Of a stretch of DNA of 64,000 bases, positions 52,512 to 61,435 are shown one piece after another. The position numbers were made by a program, and so were the translations under genes. The stretch comes from Bacteroidota bacterium (GTDB taxonomy: Bacteria; Bacteroidota; Bacteroidia; Bacteroidales; GCA-2748055): NCBI GenBank assembly GCA_024640885.1, contig JAHEEC010000002.1, positions 34,066 through 98,065 of the forward strand, in the 5' to 3' direction. Within the stretch, counting starts at the first letter, position 1. Each line of letters starts with the position of its first letter. Under the pieces are notes generated by a model, which was given only the letters and a program-made list of their open reading frames with translations, was not told where the DNA came from and made no database searches.

Positions 52512-53624
52512 TTAGCGTGGCTTCCTTTGAGATTTCTTTTCAGATTTATACTTGTTCAAAATAGAGGTCGCAGCCATGAAGGAGGTCATTTTGCCATCGG
52601 TGATCGCTTTTTCATGCAATTCAAGTTCCCTTTTCATCACCGGGTCATTGAACACCTGGTTATAGATGCCTTCCCTGAGGGTCTCAAACATCCAGTACCT
52701 GGATTGCTCCCTGCGCCGGTTTTCAAAGTGCCCTGACCGGCTAACCAGCATTCTGAACTCGTCAACCATCTCCCAGATCTCAGCTATTCCGGTCCTTTTC
52801 AGGGAAGAGCAGGTTTTTACAACGGGGACCCACCCGGAGGGCGCCCCGGGAAAGAGATGAAGCGCGTTTGTAAACTCCGCCTGTGCCCTCAGGGATTTCT
52901 GGATGTTGTCCCCGTCCGCCTTGTTGATTACGAGGGCATCGGCCATTTCCATAATGCCCCTTTTGATCCCCTGTAATTCATCGCCCGCTCCGGCGATCAT
53001 GACCAGCAGGAAGAAATCGACCATGCTGTGAACCGCCGTTTCAGATTGTCCCACGCCCACGGTCTCCACGAAAATGGTGTCAAAGCCGGCGGCTTCGCAA
53101 AGAATGATGGATTCACGGGTTTTTCTGGCCACTCCGCCCAGCGTGCCCCCGGAGGGAGAGGGTCGGATGTATGCCTCCGGATGCAGGGACAGTTCCTCCA
53201 TGCGGGTTTTATCTCCCAGGATACTGCCTTTTGACATTTCGCTGCTCGGATCGATGGCCAGTACCGCCAGCCTGCTTCCCCGGTCAATGATGTGCTTGCC
53301 CAGTGACTCGATAAAAGTGCTTTTCCCTGCTCCCGGTAGACCGGTGATCCCCATCCGGAAAGCGTTCCCTGAAAAGGGAAGGGATGCTTCGATCAGTTCC
53401 TGTGCCTGTTCCTGGTGCTGCTGGAGGGAACTCTCCACAAGGGTGATGGCCTGACTCAGCAGGCTGATATCCCTGTTCCTGATGCCATCCAGCAACTCTG
53501 CGGTGGAGTAGGATCTCTTCCTGGCCTTCCTGAGCCGGTTGAGGGCTTCCCGGTTGATGGAGCCAGGCTGTGTAACACCCCCTGCGACCGATGAGGCTGG
53601 TTTTTTCTTACCGGATCGGGGCAT
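52512..53624 (-). CDS. meaB: MeaB/ArgK-family GTPase, chaperone of methylmalonyl-CoA mutase
   Basis: 370 residues. G-domain motifs: Walker A MGITGLPGAGKSTFIESLG, the FVETVGVGQSE switch region, and NKADGDN (NKxD). The C-terminal helical arm supports dimerisation. MeaB protects and reloads B12-dependent methylmalonyl-CoA mutase. The mutase genes are not in the window, but the carboxyltransferase/biotin carrier pair at 20826-22730 fits the same pathway. The N-terminal 25 residues are basic and variable. Confidence 0.93.
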   Translation of the reverse strand: MPRSGKKKPASSVAGGVTQPGSINREALNRLRKARKRSYSTAELLDGIRNRDISLLSQAITLVESSLQQHQEQAQELIEASLPFSGNAFRMGITGLPGAGKSTFIESLGKHIIDRGSRLAVLAIDPSSEMSKGSILGDKTRMEELSLHPEAYIRPSPSGGTLGGVARKTRESIILCEAAGFDTIFVETVGVGQSETAVHSMVDFFLLVMIAGAGDELQGIKRGIMEMADALVINKADGDNIQKSLRAQAEFTNALHLFPGAPSGWVPVVKTCSSLKRTGIAEIWEMVDEFRMLVSRSGHFENRRREQSRYWMFETLREGIYNQVFNDPVMKRELELHEKAITDGKMTSFMAATSILNKYKSEKKSQRKPR

Positions 53625-53631
53625 ACCCTGA

Positions 53632-53973
53632 CTAAAAATATTGATTCAGGATGGATTCAACCTGCTCCTGGGACTGGATGCTGGTGGTGGCTTTGACCAC
53701 TTTTCCGCTTTTGAAATATACGGTATAGGGCAGTCCCATAAACTTGCTGCATTCGGGAAGGTTGCGGATTACATGTGCATCCGGGTGGTCAAAGGGCATG
53801 TCATAAAAAGCCACCTCCTTATGCTTCTCCTTCAGGATCTCCATGGCAGCATATACAGGGAGGCACATGGGGCCCATCCGCCCACAGCAGATCATTGCTT
53901 TTTCATGCTCCTGGATGACCCTTCTGAACTCCTCTTCCGAGTGGATATGGTCGAGTCTTGTTTTTAATTCCAT
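53632..53973 (-). CDS. Thioredoxin-fold protein with unusual cysteine spacing
   Basis: 113 residues. The fold is supported by the cis-proline region MGLPYTVYFKSGKVV and the strand EVAFYDMPFDHPD. Where a thioredoxin has WCGPC, this protein reads AMICCGRMGPMCLPVYAAME: Cys29, Cys30 and Cys36, with no CxxC. A further Cys is found in LPECSKF. It may act by a non-classical disulfide, bind a metal or be a scaffold. It precedes meaB by seven bases and has no signal peptide, so it is likely cytosolic. Confidence 0.75.
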   Translation of the reverse strand: MELKTRLDHIHSEEEFRRVIQEHEKAMICCGRMGPMCLPVYAAMEILKEKHKEVAFYDMPFDHPDAHVIRNLPECSKFMGLPYTVYFKSGKVVKATTSIQSQEQVESILNQYF

Positions 53974-54033
53974 GATCTTTAGATGCTTTATGAGGTTGAT
54001 AGATGGAAATCCATTCCCTGGGTATATACCCTG

Positions 54034-56106
54034 TCATGGGACGGTATACTTGTTCTTAAAGTACTCATAAATTGCGATTTGCGCCCTGATATCCGGGCCC
54101 TTGGTGATGATTCGCTGATTGATCAGGTGTTCATCGATCTCACAGGCCTTGACATTGTCCGAGAGTTGAATGTTCAACACATCCAGAAGTTCTTTTTTGA
54201 GTTCAGGATCGTAGATAGGGAAGATGCATTCCACCCTTCTCCGCAAATTGCGCTTCATCCAATCGGCTGAACCAAGAAAGACCTGCCGGTCCCCATTGTT
54301 CATAAAAACAAAGGCCCTTGAATGTTCCAGGAAGCGGTCCACGATGCGTATCACCCTTATATTCCTTGAATACGGCATCCCGGTTTTCAGGATACAAACC
54401 CCCCTGATGATCAGGTCAACCTTCACTCCGGCTTCACTGGCCTTGTAGAGGCCATCCACCATTTCCTGATCCTGCAATCCATTCATCTTCAATAGCATAT
54501 ACCCGATCTTTCCACCCTTCACATTCTTAATCTCCTGCTCGATCAGCTGAAGGAAGACCGGGATCATGTTGAATCCCGGCACCAGGATGTGCTTGAACTT
54601 TGGCCTTAACTTCTGGTCCTCCAGGTGTTTGTATAACTCCTTCACATCCCTGACAACCTCTGGGTTGGAGGTGAACAGGCCATGGTCGCAATAGAGGCGT
54701 GCCGTTTTTTCATTGAAGTTACCGGTACCCAGGTAGGCCTGGTCCCCATGTTTGGATCCTTTTTTTCGGAGCACCAGTGCAATTTTCGCATGCACCTTCA
54801 ATTTGGGAATGCTGTATATGATCCGGATGCCTGCCTTGGTCATCTCGTTGGCCCATTTCAGGTTGGCCTCTTCGTCAAACCTGGCTTTGAGCTCCACGAA
54901 CACTGTGACTTTCTTTCCATTCTCGGCAGCAGCGATGAGCGAGTTCACCACCACGGAATGGTCCGAGACCCTGTACTGTGTAGTTTTGATCTCCTTCACA
55001 AAGGGATCCGTGGATGCTTCCCTTAAGAACCTCAGGTAATGTTCAAAGGGCTGGTAGGGAACGCTCAGTAAATAATCTTTCTTTCCGATCAGAGTGGCGA
55101 TGGGTTTTTTAAGATTTGCCAGCGCCGGGATGGGAGTCGGAGGGAGACTCTCGATCTCCAGTTTCGGGTAGATCGGGTTTGGAAAACTGAAAAAATCCCT
55201 GAAATTATGCCTGCTCCCACCCATTACCAGGAGATCCTTGGAGATGTGAAATGAGGTTCTCAGGTAATCCAGTATCTTATCAGGCATGGCACGGTCATAC
55301 TGGAACCGGTTGGGGTTTCCCAGGGAGCGGGCCGACCTGATCCTGTCAATGGCATCGATCAGGTCCTCTCCCTCATAATCATCATATTCCATATCCGCAT
55401 CCCTGGTGAGTTTCAGGGAGTACCAGTTCCTGATCCTGTAACCCGGAAAAATGGCATCGATGTGCCGCATGATCACATCCTCCAGGAACATGATATAATG
55501 CATGCCATCCTCCCCGGGGAGTTCAAGAAACCTAGAGATGTTGTGATCGGTGGGGATCTTCACGATACCATATCTTTCACGGTGCTGCTTTCCGTGATTC
55601 TCCAGGTTCACCATTTCCATGGCAATATAGGGATGACCGGTCTTCAGGAAGGGACGTACTTTCTTTTTAACCAGCAGGACCGGCTGTATGGAAGTGAGGA
55701 TATCGGAATAGAAGATCGCATTGATGAAATCCATCTGCTCCTGTGAGAGCTGATCCTTGTCGTTGACCACGATGATGTTGCTCTTTCTCAACTCCGGCAG
55801 GATCTCATCTTCAAAGATGAGGTGAAAGATGGACTGCTGGTTGGTTACTATTTCATTGATCTGCCGAATGGTTCCCACAGGATCCACCGCCCGGAAGTGC
55901 TGGCGGGGAAATTCATTTTCATGACGGATCATTTGCTTATAGTAGCTCACCCTGACCTGGTAGAATTCTTCAGTGTTATTTGAATAGATCGCCAGGAATT
56001 TAATCCTCTCATAAAGGGGGAGGGTTTTATCCATGGCCTCCTGCAGGACCCTGAAGTTAAAAGACAGCCAGCTAATATCTCTGTTGAAATACTCGTATTT
56101 TCCCAT
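54034..56106 (-). CDS. ppk1: Polyphosphate kinase 1
   Basis: 690 residues from ATG 56106, which gives the family N-terminus MGKYEYFNRDISWLSFNFRV; the frame to 56160 adds unlikely sequence. PPK1 builds polyphosphate from ATP. The catalytic half has VFVELKARFDEEANLKWA, GIRIIYSIPKLKVHAKIALV (autophosphorylated His), YLGTGNFNEKTARLYCDHGL, and a C-terminal phospholipase D-like repeat VFLGSADWMKRNLRRRVE. The length is standard. It heads a leftward run with the thioredoxin-like gene and meaB. Confidence 0.95.
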   Translation of the reverse strand: MGKYEYFNRDISWLSFNFRVLQEAMDKTLPLYERIKFLAIYSNNTEEFYQVRVSYYKQMIRHENEFPRQHFRAVDPVGTIRQINEIVTNQQSIFHLIFEDEILPELRKSNIIVVNDKDQLSQEQMDFINAIFYSDILTSIQPVLLVKKKVRPFLKTGHPYIAMEMVNLENHGKQHRERYGIVKIPTDHNISRFLELPGEDGMHYIMFLEDVIMRHIDAIFPGYRIRNWYSLKLTRDADMEYDDYEGEDLIDAIDRIRSARSLGNPNRFQYDRAMPDKILDYLRTSFHISKDLLVMGGSRHNFRDFFSFPNPIYPKLEIESLPPTPIPALANLKKPIATLIGKKDYLLSVPYQPFEHYLRFLREASTDPFVKEIKTTQYRVSDHSVVVNSLIAAAENGKKVTVFVELKARFDEEANLKWANEMTKAGIRIIYSIPKLKVHAKIALVLRKKGSKHGDQAYLGTGNFNEKTARLYCDHGLFTSNPEVVRDVKELYKHLEDQKLRPKFKHILVPGFNMIPVFLQLIEQEIKNVKGGKIGYMLLKMNGLQDQEMVDGLYKASEAGVKVDLIIRGVCILKTGMPYSRNIRVIRIVDRFLEHSRAFVFMNNGDRQVFLGSADWMKRNLRRRVECIFPIYDPELKKELLDVLNIQLSDNVKACEIDEHLINQRIITKGPDIRAQIAIYEYFKNKYTVP

Positions 56107-56123
56107 TTGCTTAGATCGTACTA

Positions 56124-56131
56124 CAAATGTA
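56124..56131 (-). promoter_or_regulatory. Possible -7 box upstream of ppk1
   Basis: On the minus strand TACATTTG matches TAnnTTTG and lies 17 bases before the chosen ppk1 ATG, which supports that start. No matching -33 TTTG is seen. Confidence 0.4.
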
Positions 56132-56194
56132 ACGATAGTTTCATAAATGCATAGCGGCAATCTGCACCTGCCCTACAATAGGTTCTCAGTCTGG

Positions 56195-56223
56195 TTGGAT
56201 TGTCATCGATTTTATTAAATTTA
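56195..56223 (+). promoter_or_regulatory. Possible promoter for the nfeD-SPFH pair
   Basis: TTG at 56195-56197, 18-base spacer, TAAATTTA at 56216-56223 (7 of 8 to TAnnTTTG). The distance to the ATG at 56242 is 18 bases, typical for this phylum. Confidence 0.45.
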
Positions 56224-56241
56224 GGGAAAAATCCGTTTCAC

Positions 56242-56682
56242 ATGGAATTACTTTCTGATCCTGCAGTCATCTGGTTCCTGGTCGGACTGGGGCTGATGCT
56301 CCTGGAGCTGGCCCTTCCCGGACTGGTGATCCTCTTTTTCGGCGTGGGTGCCTGGGTAACCGCGCTGGTCTGTGCAATTACAGATATCAATCTCAATTTT
56401 CAGATCCTGATCTTCCTGTTGGCCTCGCTGCTCGGGCTTGTATTGCTTCGGAAATACCTCAAGAAGCGATTTTTCAGCAGGACCGATAAGGAGATAGAGG
56501 ACCAGCTGGAAGAATTCATTGGCAAGAAAGCCAGGGCCGTTGAACCCTTCGAAGAGGGATCAGGCACTGTGGAATTTAAAGGCACCCGGTGGTCAGCATC
56601 CTGTGAGGAGCCGGTGAAAAAAGGACAATGGTTAACTATTATAAGTAAAGAGGGACTTACCCTAAATGTAAAACCAACATAA
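56242..56682 (+). CDS. NfeD-like membrane protein
   Basis: 146 residues from ATG 56242; a TTG at 56200 is unlikely. Two or three membrane helices (WFLVGLGLMLLELALPGLVILF, then AWVTALVCAI and FQILIFLLASLLGLVLL), a basic linker, and a C-terminal OB-fold domain (GKKARAVEPFEEGSGTVEFKG...GTRWSASCEEPVKKGQWLTI). Short NfeD proteins work with SPFH/stomatin partners in membrane microdomains; the SPFH gene follows after five bases. Confidence 0.85.
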   Translation: MELLSDPAVIWFLVGLGLMLLELALPGLVILFFGVGAWVTALVCAITDINLNFQILIFLLASLLGLVLLRKYLKKRFFSRTDKEIEDQLEEFIGKKARAVEPFEEGSGTVEFKGTRWSASCEEPVKKGQWLTIISKEGLTLNVKPT

Positions 56683-56687
56683 ATCTC

Positions 56688-57614
56688 ATGGAGATGAATG
56701 CTTTGACACTTGTTTACGCAGGGCTGATCCTGCTGGCGTTGATCCTGTTGCTCTCATCCATTAAAGTTGTTCCCCAGCGAAGGGCCTTTATTGTGGAAAG
56801 GCTTGGAAAATACCGGGCCACCCTGATGGCAGGGTTCAATCTCATTGTTCCCTTTATAGACAGGGTGCGCTATAAGCATACACTGAAAGAGCAGGCCATC
56901 GACGTGGCTTCCCAGATCTGCATTACCCGGGACAACATCTCGGTGGAAGTGGACGGGATCCTCTATCTCCAGGTGATCGATGCCATGAAGGCATCCTATG
57001 GCATTGACCATTACCAGTTTGCCTCCATCCAGATTGCACAGACCACCATGCGAAGCATCATTGGTAAACTGGAGCTGGACCGGACCTTCGAAGAGAGGGA
57101 AACCATCAATAACAGCATTGTGGCTGCGGTGGATAAGGCCAGTGATCCCTGGGGGGTGAAGGTAACCCGGTATGAGGTAAAGAATATCATTCCTCCCCAG
57201 AGCATCAAGGATGCCATGGAAAAACAGATGCGTGCCGAGCGCGAAAAAAGGGCGGTGATCGCCGAATCGGAAGGGCAGAAGCAGGCAAAGATCAATGTGG
57301 CCGAAGGATCCAAGCAGGAATTGATCAAAAATTCCGAGGGAGAGATGCAGAAAAGGATCAACGAGGCCACCGGTAAGGCATCTGAGATCGAACAGGTGGC
57401 CATGGCCACTGCCAACGGGATCAGGGCCATTGCGCTGGCAATCAATGAGAAGGGAGGGAAGGATGCGGTGAACCTGAGAATTGCAGAGCAGTACCTGCTG
57501 GAATTCGGGAAGCTGGCCAAAGAGTCCAACACCATGATCATGCCCTCGAACCTGGCCGACATCTCCAGCATCATCGCCACGGCAACCAAGGTGTTTGATG
57601 CAAGCCGGAAGTAG
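56688..57614 (+). CDS. SPFH/band 7 membrane protein (QmcA/stomatin-like)
   Basis: 308 residues. One N-terminal membrane helix (LTLVYAGLILLALILLLSSI), then the SPFH domain (VVPQRRAFIVERLGKYRATLMAGFNLIVPFID ... MRSIIGKLELDRTFEERETIN), then a long charged coiled coil (KQMRAEREKRAVIAESEGQKQAKI) and a short C-terminal domain. Forms oligomeric rings or scaffolds in the membrane and can modulate proteases such as FtsH. Starts at 56688 or two codons later. It is paired with the NfeD-like gene. Confidence 0.9.
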   Translation: MEMNALTLVYAGLILLALILLLSSIKVVPQRRAFIVERLGKYRATLMAGFNLIVPFIDRVRYKHTLKEQAIDVASQICITRDNISVEVDGILYLQVIDAMKASYGIDHYQFASIQIAQTTMRSIIGKLELDRTFEERETINNSIVAAVDKASDPWGVKVTRYEVKNIIPPQSIKDAMEKQMRAEREKRAVIAESEGQKQAKINVAEGSKQELIKNSEGEMQKRINEATGKASEIEQVAMATANGIRAIALAINEKGGKDAVNLRIAEQYLLEFGKLAKESNTMIMPSNLADISSIIATATKVFDASRK

Positions 57615-57689
57615 ATACCTGCCGGCGTTACGGTCATGCCGGAGGTTGTCCATGGATGCATCCTGTTCATACTTTTATAACCCGATCGC

Positions 57690-57719
57690 ACCATATTTCT
57701 AAATATGGTTATACTTTTG
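57690..57719 (+). promoter_or_regulatory. Palindrome next to a -7 box upstream of the serine hydrolase gene
   Basis: ACCATATTT-CT-AAATATGGT (57690-57709) is a perfect nine-pair inverted repeat. Two bases later TACTTTTG (57712-57719) matches TAnnTTTG, 31 bases before the TTG start. A palindrome at the -33 position suggests an operator. Confidence 0.45.
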
Positions 57720-57750
57720 TCTCCGGAAATATGTAACCGAGAACATCGCA

Positions 57751-59025
57751 TTGGGACAAAAGAATTACCATTATTACAGGATTCCAACAATCATTTTTGT
57801 GGGATTTTTAACCGTACTGGGGATCGTTCTCTTTTCCAAGGGAGCCATAACCATTGAGTCGGATCAGGTATCAAATGCCAGGCCCGTTTTGGTTGAAGTT
57901 CCTGTTACCCCGATTAACAATCCCCTCCCGGAACTGCCAGCCTTCAGGGATTTTGTGACCTTCATGGAGCATGAACTGGACAGCAGCCATACGGTAGGTG
58001 CAGCCTATACCATCGTTAAAGGGGGGCAAATTGTCTACACCGGCACATTTGGCGAAAGAAGGAGGGGCGAAAACCAGCCGGTCAACGAGCATACTTTGTT
58101 CAGGTTGGCTTCCGTTTCCAAAGGCTTCTCCGGGGCCCTTGCCTGCCTTCTGGAAGAGGACGGGGCCTTTTCCCTCAATGACAGGGTCTCCGATTATTAC
58201 CCGGGTTTCAGGTTGAAGGATTCAATCAGCACCAGGGACCTCACGATCATGCACATTCTGAGCCACACCTCCGGACTGGTGCCCTATGCCTTCGATAACC
58301 TGGTGGAGGCTAATGAGGAGTTGCCTTCCATTATTGAGCGTCTTGATGAAGTGGATATCTCTGCACCCCCGGGAGCGCTTTACGGATACCAGAATGTGAT
58401 GTTCAGCATGCTGGACCCCATCTCAAGGAGGGCCACCGGGGTGCCTTTTCAGGTATTAATGCAGGAGAAGATCTTCAGGCCGCTTGGAATGACCGATGCT
58501 TCAGTGGGCCCGGTGGATCTCGCAGGACAATCCAACATCGCTTATCCGCATGTCAGGACCAGCAAGGGCTATGTGGCGCTGAATCCCCATGAGGGATATT
58601 ACAATGTGATGCCTGCCGCCGGGGTCAATGCCAGCATTTCTGACATGGGGCAGTGGCTCCTGGCTCTGCTGGGATATAAACCTGAATATCTGGATGCAAC
58701 GGTACGAACAAAATTGGCCACCCCGGTCATTTACACCCCCCTGAAATCGAGGTATACCAGGAACTGGAAACCATTTCGTGAACGATACTACAGCCTCGGG
58801 TGGAGGATCTACAAATACCAGGGAAGGGATGTGATTTATCATGGCGGATACATTCAGGGTTACAGGGCCGAGATCGCCTTCTGTCCCCAGGAGGACGTAG
58901 GGATTGCCTTCCTTCAGAATTCTCCGAACGGATTGGCCTCTCAATGTGTACCCACCTTCCTGGACCTCCTTTTTGAAGCGTTGGATTTGGAGAGCCAGCG
59001 TTCCGCAGAGAAAAGCCCACAATAA
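57751..59025 (+). CDS. Class C beta-lactamase-family serine hydrolase
   Basis: 424 residues starting at TTG (57751); no ATG fits before the conserved region. One membrane helix (IPTIIFVGFLTVLGIVLFSKG) anchors the enzyme outside the cytoplasm. Catalytic motifs: S-x-x-K in RLASVSKGFSGAL, Y-x-N in YGYQNVMFS, and HGGYIQGYRAEIAF at the KTG position. Such enzymes include esterases and D-amino-peptidases as well as beta-lactamases; antibiotic hydrolysis cannot be claimed. It stands alone between the SPFH gene and lpdA. Confidence 0.88.
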   Translation: MGQKNYHYYRIPTIIFVGFLTVLGIVLFSKGAITIESDQVSNARPVLVEVPVTPINNPLPELPAFRDFVTFMEHELDSSHTVGAAYTIVKGGQIVYTGTFGERRRGENQPVNEHTLFRLASVSKGFSGALACLLEEDGAFSLNDRVSDYYPGFRLKDSISTRDLTIMHILSHTSGLVPYAFDNLVEANEELPSIIERLDEVDISAPPGALYGYQNVMFSMLDPISRRATGVPFQVLMQEKIFRPLGMTDASVGPVDLAGQSNIAYPHVRTSKGYVALNPHEGYYNVMPAAGVNASISDMGQWLLALLGYKPEYLDATVRTKLATPVIYTPLKSRYTRNWKPFRERYYSLGWRIYKYQGRDVIYHGGYIQGYRAEIAFCPQEDVGIAFLQNSPNGLASQCVPTFLDLLFEALDLESQRSAEKSPQ

Positions 59026-59110
59026 GATTATTGGTAAATCAATTAAACCGGAATTCGTTTTGGTTGTTATAATCACGTAAATTCGTGAAGAAATCATAAA
59101 ACCAGTCAGC

Positions 59111-60502
59111 ATGAACTTTGATCTGTTAATTATTGGCAGCGGTCCGGGAGGTTACGTGGCCGCCATCCGTGCATCACAACTTGGAATGAAAACTGCAGTG
59201 GTCGAGAGGGAATCCCTTGGCGGGATCTGCCTGAACTGGGGGTGTATCCCTACAAAATCCTTGCTGAAAAGCGCTCAGGTATATGAATATTTCTTGCATG
59301 CAGCAGATTACGGGATCGCACTGGATGGATCGGTCAAACCCGATTTTCCAAAGATGGTGAGCCGAAGCCGTTCTGTGGCAGATGGCATGAGCAAGGGGGT
59401 CCAGTTCCTCCTCAAAAAAAACAAGATCGAGGTGATCAAAGGTACCGGTAAGTTGAAATCTCCGGGTGTGGTGGCTGTCACAGGTGAGGACGGAAAGGTG
59501 ATCGATGTGAAGGCGCAGCATATTATGCTTGCCACCGGGGCGCGCTCCAGGGAATTGCCAAACCTGAAACAGGACGGGAAAAAGGTGATTGGATACAGGG
59601 AGGCCATGACACTTCCTACGCAACCAAAATCCATGGTCGTGGTGGGTTCCGGTGCCATAGGCAGTGAGTTTGCCTATTTCTATCAGTCCCTGGGAACCGA
59701 GGTGACCCTGGTGGAGTTCCTGCCCAATGTGGTGCCCCTGGAGGACGAGGAGGTTTCAAAACAGCTGGAACGCTCCTTCAAGAAGGCCAAGATGAAGGTG
59801 ATGACCTCTTCATCGGTGGAGGCCGTGGATATTTCGGGTGATCTGTGCAAGGTAAAGATCAAAACTCCAAAGGGCGAGGAGCATGTGGAGGCAGAGGTGG
59901 TGCTTTCTGCGGTGGGGATCGCCCCCAATATCGAAAATATCGGTCTGGAAGAACTTGGGGTTGTAGTGGAAAATGGAAAGGTCAAAGTGGATGCGTATTA
60001 CAGGACCAACGTGAATGGGATCTATGCAATAGGTGATATTGTTGGAGGTCCTGCCCTGGCCCATGTGGCCTCGGCCGAAGGGATCACCTGTGTGGAGAAG
60101 ATCGCAGGGCATCATCCGCAGCCGCTGGATTACGGCAATATTCCCGGTTGTACCTATACCACTCCTGAAGTGGCTTCGGTGGGTATGACCGAGAAAGCAG
60201 CCAGGGAGGCCGGTTATGAACTTAAAGTGGGCAAGTTCCCCTTCACCGCTTCGGGTAAGGCCGCTGCAGCAGGTGCCAGTGACGGATTTGTAAAGCTGGT
60301 GTTTGATGCCAAATACGGTGAATTACTTGGAGCCCATCTGATCGGTGCCAATGTGACTGAAATGATCGCTGAACTGGTCATGGCCAGGAAACTGGAGACC
60401 ACCGGCGAAGAGATCATTAAGGCAGTTCATCCCCATCCCACCATGTCTGAAGCAATCATGGAAGCTGCCGCTGCCGCCTACGGGGAGGTAATCCATATTT
60501 AG
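59111..60502 (+). CDS. lpdA: Dihydrolipoyl dehydrogenase
   Basis: 463 residues. FAD site LLIIGSGPGGYVAAIRASQLG, redox disulfide GGICLNWGCIPTKSLLK (C-x4-C), NAD site VVVGSGAIGSEFAYFYQSLG, and the C-terminal catalytic HPHPTMSEAIMEA with the His-Glu pair. This is the E3 of 2-oxoacid dehydrogenases and of the glycine cleavage system. No E1, E2 or glycine-cleavage genes are in the window, so its partners are encoded elsewhere. Confidence 0.95.
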   Translation: MNFDLLIIGSGPGGYVAAIRASQLGMKTAVVERESLGGICLNWGCIPTKSLLKSAQVYEYFLHAADYGIALDGSVKPDFPKMVSRSRSVADGMSKGVQFLLKKNKIEVIKGTGKLKSPGVVAVTGEDGKVIDVKAQHIMLATGARSRELPNLKQDGKKVIGYREAMTLPTQPKSMVVVGSGAIGSEFAYFYQSLGTEVTLVEFLPNVVPLEDEEVSKQLERSFKKAKMKVMTSSSVEAVDISGDLCKVKIKTPKGEEHVEAEVVLSAVGIAPNIENIGLEELGVVVENGKVKVDAYYRTNVNGIYAIGDIVGGPALAHVASAEGITCVEKIAGHHPQPLDYGNIPGCTYTTPEVASVGMTEKAAREAGYELKVGKFPFTASGKAAAAGASDGFVKLVFDAKYGELLGAHLIGANVTEMIAELVMARKLETTGEEIIKAVHPHPTMSEAIMEAAAAAYGEVIHI

Positions 60503-60527
60503 CATATCTGCCTCCTGCATTGTGCCG

Positions 60528-60554
60528 CAAGGAGTGCGCCACTCCCCTTGTTTT
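60528..60554 (+). terminator. Possible terminator after lpdA
   Basis: CAAGGAGT and ACTCC-CCTTG can pair around GCGCC with a two-base bulge, followed by TTTT. It lies in the 50-base gap between the convergent lpdA and PIG-L genes. Confidence 0.4.
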
Positions 60555-61428
60555 ACTGTTTCAGCATGGGGAAGAGGCGGAGGATCTCCTGCTCATCGGG
60601 CTGCTTCCCATATTCGCAGATTTCAAAAGCTTCCGCATGCTGGACCTTTTCGGCTGCTTCTCCGTACCACTTTCTGAGACACTCCCTGACCGCGCCTTCG
60701 GGGGTATTGGCCCTCCTGGCGGCCATTGATTCCAGGCGTGATTTTTCATCCGCGGGCACTTCATCCAATTTTCCCGCGGTCCAGGGGAGCCAGTCGAAGA
60801 ATTGTGATTCATGGGCAGCCATTGCATAGATCTTCTGCCCAAACACCTTATCGATATCCACGGCAATATCCGGTTCAAAGGGATTTGGCTTTTGAAACCG
60901 GTCCTCTGCATATAAAAAGAGGGGATTCTTCTCCAGGGGGGGGACATCCGGTGCGATGTTGGGGACGATCACCAGGTAGGCGGCATCCTGCATCAGGATG
61001 GCGGTATACCTGTGATCCGGGTGATAATCATTGGGCCTTGGACCGATGACAATGTCGGCGTTCCAGGCCCTGATCTCACGAATGACTTTCAGGCGGTTTT
61101 CAAGGGTGGGCATCAATTCCCCATCGTGGTTATCCAGTACCGCGTAGGTGACCCCGAACCTCTTTCCGGCTTCCTGTGCTTCTGCGATCCTGATTTTTGC
61201 CAACTCACCGCCTCCCATGGCATAGTGTCCCGCATCACCGTTGGTCATGGAGACGAATTTCACATGATGTCCCATTTGCGCGAACAGGATGGCGGTTCCC
61301 CCGGCATCACCGTCACAGTCATCGGGATGGGCACCAAGCACCAGCACATTGATAGGCTCCTCCTGAGCGAAAAGCAATCCTGCAAATAACATCAGGGACA
61401 ACGTAAATATCAGTTTTCTCATTTTCAT
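60553..61428 (-). CDS. PIG-L family deacetylase, exported
   Basis: 291 residues with signal peptide (MRKLIFTLSLMLFAGLLFAQE). The zinc-binding motif LGAHPDDCDGDAGGTAI and the downstream HPDHRYTAIL match LmbE/PIG-L N-acetylglucosaminyl deacetylases. Export points to action on an extracellular or periplasmic amino-sugar compound. It is co-transcribed with the Gfo/Idh/MocA oxidoreductase seven bases upstream, and the pair may act on one glycan-derived substrate. Confidence 0.88.
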   Translation of the reverse strand: MKMRKLIFTLSLMLFAGLLFAQEEPINVLVLGAHPDDCDGDAGGTAILFAQMGHHVKFVSMTNGDAGHYAMGGGELAKIRIAEAQEAGKRFGVTYAVLDNHDGELMPTLENRLKVIREIRAWNADIVIGPRPNDYHPDHRYTAILMQDAAYLVIVPNIAPDVPPLEKNPLFLYAEDRFQKPNPFEPDIAVDIDKVFGQKIYAMAAHESQFFDWLPWTAGKLDEVPADEKSRLESMAARRANTPEGAVRECLRKWYGEAAEKVQHAEAFEICEYGKQPDEQEILRLFPMLKQ

Positions 61429-61435
61429 ATCAGTT

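Noticed and set aside
56754..57653. Long minus-strand open frames opposite the SPFH gene
   Set aside because: Two overlapping antisense frames exist, but the SPFH domain on the plus strand explains the coding signal.
57751..59025. Calling the serine hydrolase an antibiotic-resistance beta-lactamase
   Set aside because: SxxK and YxN motifs are shared by esterases and peptidases; nothing here shows beta-lactam hydrolysis.
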